Positions 11,126 through 22,743 of a stretch of 64,000 nt of DNA are shown here, one piece after another. The notes beneath the pieces were generated by a model. It was not told where the DNA came from. It saw nothing but the letters and a program-made list of their open reading frames with translations, and did not search any database. The stretch is from Ceratopteris richardii. Taxonomy: Eukaryota > Streptophyta > Polypodiopsida > Polypodiales > Pteridaceae. Position numbers and translations under genes: made by a program. Numbering within the stretch: the stretch's first letter is position 1; each line of letters opens with the position of its first letter. The DNA is taken from contig CM035412.1 in assembly GCA_020310875.1 (NCBI GenBank), forward strand, positions 135,632,868-135,696,867. Reading direction: 5' to 3'.

Positions 11126-12367
11126 ATGGCTGAAAGCAATGACGTATTTTGTATGTTGGCCATTGAGGATAGCCTGGATGGTACTAATTACCCATTGTGG
11201 AAATTTATGATGAGTCATGCATTGGTAGCAAAAGGACTGTGGAATATTGTGTAGAGTATTAAAAAACTTCCTACTACACCTGCAAATATAGTTATTGAAG
11301 GTGATGTAGATGATGTTGAAGATGATGATCTTCAAATTCTTATTTGTGGTGCAGTTTTTGTTGCACCTACTATTGAGAAAATATGTTGGGATGGAAGAGA
11401 TGCTCAAACACATGCATTTATAGCTTTGCCTATCAAACATGCCATTATCCCTCACATTTGCTCTTGTAAAATAACAAAGGATGCTTGGGATACACTTACC
11501 ACTTATACTAGGCAAGAAATGTGGCTTGTGTTGCTTATCTCTAAAAACAGTTGGAGAATGAGAATATGAATGAAGGAGAATATATGGACAATTTTTGGAC
11601 AAACCTCAAAGATTTAAAGGAACAATTGATTTTTGCTGATGAAGTCTTGCTAGATAGTTCACTTGTGTAGACTGTTCTTAATGATCTTCTAGATTCATAT
11701 CAAATTTTTGCTTCTACTCTTTGATCGATGATTAAAGGCAATCCAAATGCCTTAAAAATTTGAGAATTTAATCTCTATTTTGTTGCCAGAAGATCAATCT
11801 AGATAGAACAGGTCCATTTTGCATGTTGCAGATCAAGCTTTCCTAGCTAGTCTGAAGGGCAAAGGTAAATGGAGCTCACTACTAGCAAGCAAAAATATGC
11901 TAATGCAACACAATCAAAGAAGGAAGATAAAGATGAGAAGAAAATAGAAAATTAGAAACAATTTTGTAAATACTCTAAGGGAAATGATCAATCCATAAAA
12001 TTTGTCCAAAAATGGCTACAGAAGAGGCAAATAAGAAAGAGGCTAGAATGCTTGTTGTAGAGGCCTCTATGCAAAAAGTAGAGTGTGCTGATCTTGTTAA
12101 AAATGAAGAATGGGCATTTAAAACTATATGAAGCTATGGAATATCTTTTCATGAACAATGTGTGCTTGCAATAGACTCAGATGCTTGGTACTTTGATAGC
12201 GGAGCAATCAAACATATTACCTCACTGTAGTTTCTTTAGCTCACTTGAGCCTGTCCCTACAAGGAATACTGTTACATGTGCTAACAACTACTCTTATCCT
12301 ATAATGGGAGTTGGTAAGATCATTCTGACTACTAATGATGGTAGTTCTTTCATATTCTCAGATGCTT
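11126..12367 (+). pseudogene. copia-1 copy C: gag and protease start, truncated
   Basis: Starts with an ATG at the same place as the complete copy's gag and follows it: LAIEDSLDGTNYPLW, ALVAKGLWNIV, IKHAIIPHICSC, then degraded gag and knuckle, and a protease start (WYFDSG frame near 12186). Homology stops at about 12367 in SDALY. Reading frame is lost repeatedly (TAG at about 11252, frame breaks after 11510). Copy A on the same strand picks up the family about 45 bp downstream of the point where copy C stops, so the two together cover LTR to RT in reversed genomic order. Confidence 0.85.
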
Positions 12368-13344
12368 TGTATGAGAGAACTTGGAGAAGCTTTAGGGAGG
12401 TAGAAAATTGAGGTTCAAGGTGATGAAGATTGGTCTAGGCAACCAACACAAGACCAACCCTTGCACTCTTACAGTGTCAAATAAACCTTATAGGCTTGTG
12501 ATTAGTGCTATAAAATCTACTATGTACTTTGGAACATCAATGAGAAAGAGTTGATCCAAAACAGATAAGTTTGCACATTGAGTAGCTCAAAAAACTTTCT
12601 CTATGAAACAAATAATAAGCAAGGTATGCTCCAGGAATAAGCTTAACACTCAACAGTGGTATCCTTGATTTTTCAAGGCTATGCAAAGATAGATCTCAAG
12701 ACCTTAAAATGGAGATTTCTCAAAATCTACTTAACCAAATGCTACCACATTTTTTATACTTGAAGTAGACACCATTACCTCTCTAATGAATGCTGAGTCA
12801 CCCAATTTAGAGATTCATAGAGAGAGAACGACCTTCTGCAACATAACTATTGTTGAAGATGATGATGCAGAGAAATGGAGCAACACAATGATGAACAAAA
12901 GTGTATGTATATTGCGTCAATGTAATCTACAAGTATTTGAAGGTTTTTATATAGACTCTTGTACTATTCCATGAATTCTTTCACAAGGTTCTAAATTCAA
13001 ATCAACTCGTGAGATTTGTTAGCTGTGATGAAGAGATTTTTTTCTATAATCTAGGAAAAAGTGGAATGAAATCTAACCACTTGAGTTTAGGGATTTTGAT
13101 TGGTTGATTGATTGGAAATCTCACCAATCTCAAATTCATGGAAATTGGTTCTTCTCTTTTTCCTAAGTGTAAAAAATTTGGTCTTTTACATAAGTAAGAG
13201 ATCCATAAAAGAATATTATGAAATACTAACAAATGAACATAAATGAAGACTTCTTCAATGGATATTTTCGAGACCTTCTGAAGGATGGTATTTTGATGTA
13301 GAGCTAATCCACCTGAAGCATAATGCAATCTTGAGGATCTAATA
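12368..13344 (-). repeat. Probable 3' LTR of copia-2, left end unresolved
   Basis: The right edge is set by the purine tract at 13345-13356 (AAAGGGGAGC on the minus strand), after which the LTR would start TATTAGATCC, presumably TGTTAGATCC originally. The left edge was not identified; copy C of copia-1 abuts near 12367. No coding region seen inside. There is no second copy in the window to compare with. Confidence 0.45.
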
Positions 13345-15192
13345 GCTCCCCTTTAAGCTAAACTGTGCTTAAGTCTTCAATCTTTGATAGAATGAATACC
13401 TATTATTGTTTTGAATTTGCAAAGTTTGATTCCATCAAGTGCCTTTGTCGATCATCATATCTACTACTTGCTTTTTAGTTGGAACAATAGAAATGTCAAT
13501 CTCTTTTTCCATGATCTTCTCTCTGATGGAATGATAATGAAACTCTATGTGTTTGATTCTTGCATGGAAGATAGGGTTCAATGTAATTGTATAGAACTTA
13601 CATTGTCTCCAAATACGTGAGTTTTGGAACTCACAAGTTCCAAGTTTGAGTATAATTATCTTAACCGTATTTCCTCTTGAGTTGCTTTGGTCAAACCTCT
13701 ATACTCTACTTCATTTGAGGATAATGCAATGGTTGGTTGCTTCTTGGAACTCCGTGATACTAGCTTTGAACCTACAAATGCTAAGTAACCAGAGGTACTT
13801 CTTCCATCATCATTTGCTCCTTCCCAATCTACATTTGACTATATTTTGAGATCCAAATCTAATAAATAAGGATAGAATATACCTTCATTGATTGTACCCT
13901 TGAGGTACTTAAGTACTCTCTTAGTTGCATCCATGTGCAATCTTCTTGGAGAGTGCATTAATTGTCTTAGCACTCCTACACTATATGATATATCTACCCT
14001 TGTATGAGTGGCATATATCAAGCTACTAACCAAGATTTGATATTCTTTAATGTCTTCAATTTTGTCACCTTCATAAACACTGAGTTTATGATTCATCTCC
14101 AAAGGTGTACTTGCACATTTAGTCTTCTCCATTTTTATATTTAAAAGTAGATTATGAATGTATCTCCTTTGAGTCAAATACATTCCTTCATTTGCATATA
14201 TAAACTACACACCTAAGAAGAATGTGAGCTCACCTAAGTCATTGATTTTGAACTCCTCTTGCATATGTTTTTTGATTCTTTGTATACCATTCAAGTCATC
14301 TCCTATCACAATTATGTCATCTACATATACACATAAATAGATAACTTCTTTGTGAGTCTTCTTGATGAGCAAAGAGGGGTTTGCATTGCCAGAATTGAAA
14401 CCTTGATCTTGTAGATAGGTTACCAATATGGAATTCCAAGCTCTAAGAGCTTGTTTTAATCCATACAATGCCTTTTTGAGTCTACATACATAAGATGTAT
14501 AATTAGGGTTTTCAAATCCTAGAGGTTGTGACATGTATACCTCTTCACTAATCCAACCATTGAGAAAATCATTCTTCACATCAAGTTGAAGTAGCTTCCA
14601 ATTTCTTGCAACAACTACACTTGGCAATGTCGTGATTGTAGTCATCTTTACAACTAGTGAGAAGGTCTCCTCATAGTCTATAACATGAGTTTGAACACAT
14701 CCTTTAGTAATTAATATGGCCTTGTACCTAAAAATTGATCCATCTAAATTTCTTTTTAGTAATTTTTGATTGAGTTTGCAATGGTACCAATTCCCAAGTT
14801 TCCAGTTCTTTTAAGGCATCTATTTCCTCTTTCATAGATTTCTCCCAATTAGGGTTACCCTTTAATTTCATAAGTTGAAGGTTCTTCTGAGATTAAGTCC
14901 TTGTCCAAATAAATAGAGTGTTTTGTAACAAATGTAGAGTCATATCGATACCTTTTAGGTTGCTTTCTCTCCCTTATTGATCTTCTAGGAGTATGCTTGG
15001 AGTATTCTCCACATTCTTGCATTTTGGCCTTTCCTCTTGACTTCCAGAGCTTATAGTCTCTTTCCTTCTCATCTTGATCATAATTAGATTCACTTCTTGG
15101 ATCTTGGACTTGTATATCGTGCTTGCTACCTAATGGATGGAAATCATGATCAAGATCATATGGTAAGTTTGCATTCTGTTTGTCTTCATCAT
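13345..15192 (-). pseudogene. copia-2 reverse transcriptase and RNase H (3' half, interrupted element)
   Basis: Minus-strand motifs in order: acidic linker, basic KARL-type RT start (degraded), LLQLDVKNDFLNGWISEEVY (14600-14540), YGLKQALRAWNS, YVDDIIVIGDDL (about 14330-14290), DLGELTFFLGV, then after a stop MYLTQRRYIHNLL, TRVDISYSVGVLRQLMHSPR, and a broken RNase H to 13390. The upstream part of this element lies at 20292-20983, on the other side of the copia-1 insertion. Many frame breaks; not functional. The purine tract at 13345-13356 marks its 3' end. Confidence 0.85.
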
Positions 15193-15197
15193 ACCAA
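15193..15197. repeat. ACCAA target-site duplication, left copy of copia-1 insertion
   Basis: accaa immediately before TGTTGG at 15198, matched by accaa at 20292-20296 directly after CAACA at 20291. Five bases is the normal size for LTR-retrotransposon integration. Confidence 0.93.
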
Positions 15198-15429
15198 TGT
15201 TGGAGATAGACGTCTGTGGAAGCACGCGAACATCACAAGGAAGAAGAAGAAGCTTGGATCACAAACACACAATACTGAATGTATTACTAAGAATGTACAA
15301 AGATAAGTAGCCCATTAGGGCAATAGGCGTATATACAAGCCGGGGGAAAAAAACCTCCTAAAGAGGGAAAAAAGTTCCCCAACGGTCCTAGTGTGTTCAC
15401 ACACATCACTACCTAAATATATCAACAAA
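15198..15429 (-). repeat. copia-1 copy B 3' LTR with purine tract at 15430-15441
   Basis: TGTTGGAGAT...TATCAACA in plus orientation. The adjoining aatccaccctgg reads CCAGGGTGGATT on the minus strand, a weak but typical copia plus-strand primer. ggcgtatatacaag inside is the TATA region read on the minus strand. Confidence 0.93.
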
Positions 15430-15501
15430 TCCACCCTGGGAGTGATGCGGTGAACAAGGAGCTGGCACTCATGTATAAGGAAGTGCCAAGCTATGTGGAA
15501 G

Positions 15502-18500
15502 TCACTCCACAAAAGGAAGTAAGCCCAAAGCTTTGCGGAAAGCTTCAAACTTCTCCCTAGGCAGAGCCTTCATGAAAATGTCTGCTATGTTCTCTTGCGT
15601 GGGCACATGTGCCAAGCTGATCTCCCTAGAAGAGAACCTCTCCCTAACATAGTGATAATACACCTCAATGTGCTTAGTGCGAGCATGGAACACAGGGTTC
15701 CTCGCAACTGCCAATGCGCTTTGACTGTCAGTGAAGATGGTGGTGGCAGAAGATTGGCCAACACCCAAATCAGCCATAAGGCGTCTGAGCCACACACACT
15801 CAACAGTCGTTGTGAAAGCTGCCCTATACTCAGCCTCACAACTGGAAGTGGCCACAGTAGTCTGCTTCTTGCTCAACCAAGATATACATGAGCTACCAAG
15901 CATGAAGCAAAAACCACTGGTGGACACACGAGTGTCATAGCAACCAGCCCAATCTGAGTAAGAAAAAGCATGCAAATCTGGCGGTAGTGATCCCCCCTTG
16001 GGATAAAACAACCCAAGTATCCGAGTACCACTCAAGTAGCGAAAGATGCGCTTAACCTCCTTCCAATGTGTGACTCCTGGGCAATGCATAAACCTGCTCA
16101 TCTGTGAGACAACAAATTGAATATCTGGCCGAGTAATGCATAAGTAAATCAAGCATCCAATAGCCTGCTGATAGAGAACAGCATCAAATGCATCTCTAGC
16201 ATCATGAAGACTCAATCGTAAACCTGTCTCCATAGGAGTGGCAATAGGCTTACAGTCTTCAAGGCCAAAATGCTGCAATAATGTGTCAATATATTTCGCT
16301 TGACACAAAGCCATTCCACCATCAACTTGCATAAACTAAATGCCCAAATAGTGATGCAAATGCCGCAAATCAGACATCTCAAATGAGGCATGCAAATCAG
16401 CCTTGAAATTAGCAATATGCTTCTCAATATGACTAGTGAGCAGCATGTCATCAACATAGACAACAATGATCAGAAGCACATCATTAGCACGTTCAACATA
16501 TAAGATGCTTTCAGTTGGACTGTTCTCAAAACCATGTGCAACCAGATAGGCATGTATCTTCTCATACCAAGCACGTGGTGCTTGCTTTAAACCATATAAT
16601 GCCTTCTTTAATCTGCACACCTGGTTTTCATGCCCTTTCTACACAAAGCCACGGGGCTGAAAAACATACACTTCTTCATGCAAGTCACCATTCAGAAATG
16701 CTCTTTTAATGTCCAACTGATGTACATTCCAACCATGATGGGCTACAAGTGCACAAATGCTCTGAACAATAGTCATAAGGCATGTAGGTGCAAAGGTCTC
16801 ATCAAAATCAATGCCTCTTTCTTGCGCATAACCCTTTGCAACAAGCCTAGCCTGTCAACTGTAGCATCAGGTTTACGCTTCAGCTTGTATACCCACTTAG
16901 TGCCAATGGCCTTCTTGCCAGGAGGCAAGTCACATAAAGACCATGTACCATTCTTCATTATAGCATCATATTCAGATTGCATAGCAGCCATCCAATTTTT
17001 TGAATTCTGTGCTTCATCAAAAGAAACAGGCTCATTCTCATCACAGAGACTAGACGCAGCCATAGCATAGCAATCTGATGCAAAGGAGGCACTATGAGAG
17101 CCTGAACGAGTACGATGTGACAAAGGTGCATCTAATTTGCTATCACGCAAAGTCTGCACCAGCCATGTTGGCATAGTTTTTGCCTGCTCAATATCAACTC
17201 TCTCATCAACAAGTGCATCATGTAAATCTGCATAAAAAATAGAATGATCTACATCATCATATGAAACCTGCAAAGGCTGAGAAGTTGCCTCATTAGGACC
17301 AGCACTAGACTGTCCACTTGTAAAAAGAGGCATCAAAGTATCATACATGTCTTTGGAGCTAACAAATGTCTCCTTAGTACATGAAAGCAATGGCTGAATA
17401 GCATCTTCCACAAAGACAACATCACGGCTAACCAGAATGCGTTTAGTCTATGGATGATACAGATGATAGCCTTTACTTTCAGAACTGTACCCAACAAAAA
17501 TACATTTTACTGCCTTATCATCCAATTTTCTGTGATGTTGTTCAGGCACTAATGCATATGCCAAACAACCAAAAACACGTAGATGAGCAACAGATGGCTT
17601 GTGGTCATGCCAAGCCTCATATGGAGTGATAGACTGCAGTGCTTTAGTGGGACACCTGTTCAGTACATATGCTGCACACATGACAGCCTCAAGCCAGAAA
17701 CTATGTGGTAAAGCCTGACACTTGACCATGCACCTCGCCATCTCCATGAGTGACCTATTCTTTCGTTCAGCAACTCCATTCTATTGAGGTGTATACGGCA
17801 CTGTACACTGGTGTTTTATCCCATGTTCAGCCAGAAATGCATTAAAATAAGAAGACATATATTCCCCCCCTCGATCAGAACGGAGGGTGCCCATTTTACA
17901 TGCTGATAGATTTTCAGCCAAAACCAAAAACTGTTTAAAGCACATGAACACTTCGGACTTTGCTTTGAGTGGATATACCCATGCATGCCTGGAAAAATCA
18001 TCAATGAAAGTCACGAAGTAAAGGTAATTCCCAAAAGAGGGTGTCTGCATAGGACCACAGACATCACTATGTACAAGCTGCAATTTCTGCATAGCCCGAA
18101 CTGAACCATCTTTTGGAAAGGAGGAACGTTGCATTTTGCCCAAAATACAGCCTTCACATACATGTTTTCCAGGTGCCTCAAGCTTGGGCAAAGAAGACAC
18201 CATATCAGATTTCTGCAGGCGTAGCAATCTAGCAAAATTCAGATGACCAAAGCGTGCATGCCAAAGCTTTGCATCTGTCATAGCCTGAGAATCATGAACT
18301 GCACATGCCGAATCATTCACAGATCTTTCATAGTCTATGAGCTTATACAGCCCACGACATAAAATACCAGAAGCAATAATCACATCGCCATTTGATAGAT
18401 CATGAACTGTACACCTCTCATCAACAAATTTCACAACCAAGCCAATCTTGGCTAATGCAGAAACTGATAACAGATTCTTCTTGATCCCTGGCACAAATAA

Positions 18501-18789
18501 AGCATCTGACAAGGTGAAAGAACTACCATCAGTAGTAGTCAAAATGATCTTACCAACTCCCATAACAGGATAAGAGGAGTTGTTGGCGCATGTGATAGTA
18601 TTCCCTGTAGGGGCAGGCTCGAGTGAAGAGAAGAAACTGCGCTGCGAGGTAATATGTTTGGTCGCCCCACTGTCAAAGTACCAAACATCTGAGTCCACTG
18701 CAGACATGCACTGCTCATGAGAAGATGGGTCAAAATTGCAAATAGTAGTAAACACCCATTCTTCTTCCTGCACAAGATTAGCAGACTCT
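15502..18789 (-). pseudogene. copia-1 copy B protease-integrase-RT-RNase H
   Basis: Protease WYFDSGATKHIT (about 18690-18655); pre-integrase HARFGHLN and CEGCILGKM; integrase core VHSDVCGPMQ, IDDFSRHAWVYP and RSDRGGEYMS; RT LNGDLHEEVYVFQPRGF, YGLKQAPRAWYEK, YVDDMLLTS (about 16460); RNase H SYSDWAGCYDTR, CEAEYRA, FTDSQSALAVARN, ARTKHIEVYYHYV. Natural end is TGA at 15502. Interrupted by TAG at 17781, 17448, 16639 and 16336, each where the consensus codon is CAG, and by loss of seven bases near 16855 that shifts the frame between the conserved Arg-Tyr-Lys-Ala and Lys-Gly-Tyr motifs of RT. Catalytic residues themselves are intact. Confidence 0.95.
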
Positions 18790-19760
18790 GTTTTTGGTGT
18801 AGAGGCTTCTGCAACAACCATTCCAGCCTCCTTTTTCTTTGCCTCTTTTGCAGCCAGTTTTGGACAGTTCTTTATGATATGATCATTCCCTTTACAGTAC
18901 TTGCAAAACAATTTTCGCTTTTCTGATTTCTTCTCATCTTTATCCTAGTTCTTTGAATGTGCAGCATTTGTAGATTTCTGCTTACTAGTAGAAGAGCTCC
19001 ATTTTCCTTTGCCCTTCTGACTAGCCAGGAAAGCTTGATATGTAACATGCATAATGGACCTGTTCTGCCTAGACTGATCTTCCTGCAACAGAACAGAGAC
19101 TAACTCCTCAAATGATAAGGCATTCGGATTGCCTTTCATCATCAACCGAAGAGTAGAAGCAAAAGTTTGATATGAATCAGGAAGACCATTTAGAACGGTC
19201 TACACAAGTGAGCTATCTGGTATAACCTCATCAGCAGAAATCAACTGTTCCTTCAAATCTTTGATCTTCGTTAGGAAACTGTCCATAGAATCACCTTCAT
19301 TCATGTGCTCACTCTCCAACTGTTTTCGGAGGTAAGCAACACGAGCCTCATTCCTAGCTCGGTACAATGTGGTAAGTGTATCCCAAGCATCCCTAGTTGA
19401 TCTGCAAGAGCGAATATGAGGAATAATGGCACGTTTGACAGACAAAGCTATCAATGCATGTGCCTGGGCATCTCTGCCATCCCAACGAATCTGCTCTGCA
19501 GTAGGTGCAACAGAAATAGCAGCACGAACAAGAATCTACGGAATATCATCTTCGACACCATCTTCATCAGCTCCAGCACCTGTATTTGCAGTACCTGTCG
19601 TTACAGGTGTAACAGGACGTCTTTCAACACCCTGCACAATGTTCCACAATCCTTTTGCAACCAAAACATGTCGCATCATATAAGCCCATAATGGGTAGTT
19701 GGTACCATCCAACTTATCCTCAATAGCCAACATACGGAATACATCACTACTTTCAACCAT
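18790..19760 (-). pseudogene. copia-1 copy B gag
   Basis: Begins MVESSDVFRMLAIEDKLDG and contains the copia gag core (NYPLWAYMMRHVLVAKGLW, RDAWDTLTTLYRA, LSFEELVSVLLQEDQ) and a CCHC knuckle CKYCKGNDHIIKNC near 18905-18865. Gag binds and packages the element RNA. Three in-frame stops, at 19536, 19200 and 18945, are all TAG. Continuous with the downstream protease frame, as in copia single polyproteins. Confidence 0.93.
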
Positions 19761-20048
19761 GGCCGGTGACTAAAATAGCTTGATGCAGAAAATTGACTGT
19801 ATCTCAAAAAGTTGAACGGAACTACCCAAACGAGTTCTGCTAAACATGTAGCAGACTTTGAGATGCTTATACTGGCGAACAAAAACAGGTATATACCTTT
19901 GGCACAAAAAGTCAAAATAGCCTGCACAAGCGCTGCGATAGTGCGTTCGGAGGCCGAAACACCCTGAGTATGCCCACCAAATTTCGTGCGAATCTGAGAC
20001 TGCAAAATGGAGGAGTGTCAACGGCGCCATAGATGAAGCGACAACCTT

Positions 20049-20059
20049 CTCTGATACCA
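20049..20059 (-). other. copia-1 copy B primer-binding site
   Basis: ctctgatacca reads TGGTATCAGAG on the minus strand, complementary to the 3' end of initiator-Met tRNA, two bases inside the 5' LTR. Confidence 0.93.
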
Positions 20060-20061
20060 AT

Positions 20062-20296
20062 TGTTGGAGATAGACGTCTGTGGAAGCACGCAAACAACAC
20101 AAGGAAGAAGAAGAATCTTGGAGCACAAACACACAATACTGAATGTATTACTAGAGAATGTACAAAGATAAGCAGCCCATTAGGGCAATAGGCGTATATA
20201 CAAGCAGGGGGAAAAAAACCTCCTAAAGAGGGAAAAAGTGCCCCGGTGGTCCTAGTGTGTTCACACACATCACTACCTAAATATATCAACAACCAA
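20062..20296 (-). repeat. copia-1 copy B 5' LTR and right ACCAA duplication
   Basis: LTR 20062-20291, TGTTGGAGAT...ATATCAACA on the plus strand; target duplication 20292-20296. A minus-strand TATATA lies at about 20192-20199 and the GTGTGAACACAC palindrome at about 20255. This LTR holds the element's promoter. Confidence 0.95.
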
Positions 20297-20983
20297 GACC
20301 TATGTTCTTGAAACACAACATCTATGCTTGTGGTGAATTGCTTGGTGGAAGGATCATAAGACCTATAGCCCATATGAGTTGAATCATAGCCAATGAATAC
20401 TGCCTTGATTGCCTTTTCATCCTGTTTACCTCTAATTTGTGAAGGTACATGTACAAAAGCTAAACAACCAAATACCTTGCAATGTCCTAGACTTGGTTTT
20501 CTACCATTCCAAGCTTCATAAGGAGTCATACCTTGAAGATATTTGGATAGAAGTTTATTCACAAGATGTACAACTATTGAGACTGCTTATGCCCATAAAT
20601 AGTGTTGTGAGTTCTTCTCTTCAAGCATTGTTTTAGCTGATCCAACTAGGGTATTATTTCTTCTCTCTGCAATACCATTCAATTCAGGAGAATACCTAGT
20701 AGTTATTTCCCTTTTGATGCCTTTATCCTGCAAGAAGTCATCAAAATCTTTACAGAAGTATTCTCCCCCGCCATCAGATCTAAGATTCTTCAATGATCCA
20801 CGTGTATGGTTCTCCACATGTGCTAGGTACTTCTTGGAGCATTCAAACACTTCATTCTTATTTTTGATAGCCTTCATATGTTTTAAACATCTTGAATCTA
20901 TGTAGAATACATGATCATCTTCTTTACCTTCTTTGTGGATCAAATTCATTAGAAGAAACGAGTCTTCATGTGGTTTGTAGCAT
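20297..20983 (-). pseudogene. copia-2 integrase half, internally deleted
   Basis: Minus-strand frame: a protease remnant FYIDSRCLKHMK runs directly into integrase sequence KNKNEVFECSKKYLAHVEN near 20880, so the pre-integrase zinc domain and first catalytic Asp are deleted. Then RSDGGGEYFCKDFDDF, AERRNNTLVGSAKTML, and after a frame break TPYEAWNGRKPSLGHCKVFG and VFIGYDSTHMGYRSYDPS, up to FQEHRSW where copia-1 is inserted. The upstream end abuts the gypsy-2 LTR near 20984; gag is missing. Confidence 0.85.
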
Positions 20984-21430
20984 TTTCGTAATCACAAGAT
21001 ATCCTCAATCAAAAGCTTCTTATCACTAAAGAAGAAAAAAAGAGAGAAAAAAAACATAAAACTTACACAAGATAAGAGAAAACTTGACACGGAAGAGTAG
21101 ACAAGATGTGACTCAGAAAAAGAGAAATTTTGGTTTTATAGATTTGAATCAATCGATAAAATAGATTTGTAAAATAGCTTCTTGATGAAGCCTCGACCTC
21201 GCGACCACCCCTGAGCTATCACCTCTTATGCATGCTCTACCTTCTCTCATACAACATTTCTCTTAATTCCTTCATCTTTACATTCAATTTTCAACCAACA
21301 TGATGTAGATAAGGTTTAGAGAGAGAATATAAAAATTGTCATCTCTAAATTTTTCCTTAATGCATAAAATGACCTAATTATTCATTCCAAACATCATCCC
21401 CACAATGTAATTCAAAAATTTTGAAATGAA
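20984..21430 (-). repeat. gypsy-2 3' LTR, shortened
   Basis: 20985-21195 matches 29805-30015 and 21200-21385 matches 30598-30765; about 580 bp present in the other copy is absent here. It lies at the 3' end of the gypsy-2 body, as a 3' LTR should. Exact termini could not be fixed because neither end gives a clear TG...CA pair. Confidence 0.65.
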
Positions 21431-21438
21431 TTATTTCA

Positions 21439-22476
21439 CTATTGAAAGGCGATCCGTGACTTTGGGTCCTCCTTTTTTATTAGTCCACTTCTAAATCTTG
21501 TGGTTGAGTCCTTTTGCATGATTGAGACTTGATTTTCAAGAACATATACATATACACACACATATACATATACAAATTTCTTTTGTCTTTTTTGAGCTTC
21601 TTCTATATGTTGCTTAATTTTTCCAAGTTCTTCATCCATCTTCTCAAGCATTTCTTTAGATACTTCTACTTTATTTCGAAAACCAAAAACTGAAGGTGGA
21701 GTCAAACAATTATAACCACACATAGCCTCGAAGAGAGTCAGTTTTATGGATGCACGCCATGCACTATTGTATGCAAACTCTACTAAGGGCAAATATTCAC
21801 TCCAATTATCCTACTTTTCATTCGCATACATATACAACATATCTTCACGTACCCAATTAACTCTCTTAATTTCCCCATTAATTTAGGGATGGAAAGTTGT
21901 ACTCATGAAGTTGAGCTCCAATCAATTTGAATGTTGCTCTCCAAAAGTTTGATGTGAATCTAGAGTCTCTATCACAAATTATGTTTTTTTTAGGCATTCC
22001 ATGTAGTCGAAAAATTTATTTTACAAATAGTCTTGCAACATTCATGGCCTTAAAAAATTCCTTTTCATAGAAAAGAAATATGCCATCTTCGTAAGTCGAT
22101 CAACTACCACAAATATGGTATCATGTTTACTTATGGTCGTTGGTAATTTAGTGATAAAGTCCATAGTGATAGACTCCCACTTCTAATTTGGAACATCCAA
22201 AGGTTGAAGCATTCCAGGCATTCTCTTAAACTCACATTTCACCTATTGGCACTTTAAACATTTACTAACATATTTTATAATATCCCGCTTCATACATGGC
22301 AAGAAGTAAGAATATTTCATTTTAACATAGGTCCTTGAATAACTTGGATGTGCAAAAAAAGGTGCATCATGACAATCATGCAATATTTGAAATTTTAACG
22401 GAGAATCAAAAGATATGCATAATCGATTCATTTTGCAAATGAGATTTGTCTTCATACATCGATCCCCTGTTTGCAT
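21439..22476 (-). pseudogene. gypsy-2 integrase
   Basis: Zinc-binding domain with HDCHDAPFFAHPSYSRTYVK and CLKCQ (HHCC) at 22400-22243, catalytic core with ITMDFITKLPTT and VVVDRLTKMAYF near 22160-22080 and a degraded third acidic region, and a C-terminal part VEFAYNSAWRASIKLTLFEA to 21439. A (TA/CA)n microsatellite at 21540-21575 now interrupts the C-terminal coding region. Multiple stops; inactive. Confidence 0.85.
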
Positions 22477-22743
22477 GCAAAAAATTCAAGATAGATGCAT
22501 AAAAAGAGTCATGTTTCAGTTCTTCTTGAATTTGATTAAAAAAATTAGAATTTATTACAGAAAGGACAATGCATCAACGACCTTATTTTCCTTACTAGCC
22601 AAATACTTAATTTCAAAATCATACTCGCTTAATAATTCAATCCAACGCTTTTGCCTATTGTGAAGCAATGGTTGTGTGAAAATGTACATTAGACTCTGAT
22701 GATCTATTTTCAGCTCAAACTTTACCCCTAATAGTAGATGTCT

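Larger units (their letters stand above)
15198..20291 (-). mobile_element. Complete Ty1/copia element, copia-1 copy B
   Basis: 5.09 kb, LTRs of about 230 bp at both ends, primer site, gag-protease-integrase-RT-RNase H in copia order, purine tract and ACCAA duplications. The LTRs differ at about 12 of 231 aligned positions by eye (roughly 95% identity), so the insertion is old enough for the coding region to decay. It lies inside copia-2: the integrase of copia-2 ends at FQEHRSW on the right flank and its frame resumes with YDEDK on the left flank. Seven in-frame TAG codons and one 7-bp deletion make it non-autonomous. Confidence 0.96.

Noticed and set aside
15502..19760. Programmed readthrough or reassigned TAG
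   Set aside because: Stops are at seven positions, differ between copies and fit CAG deamination; neighbouring elements also carry frame shifts.
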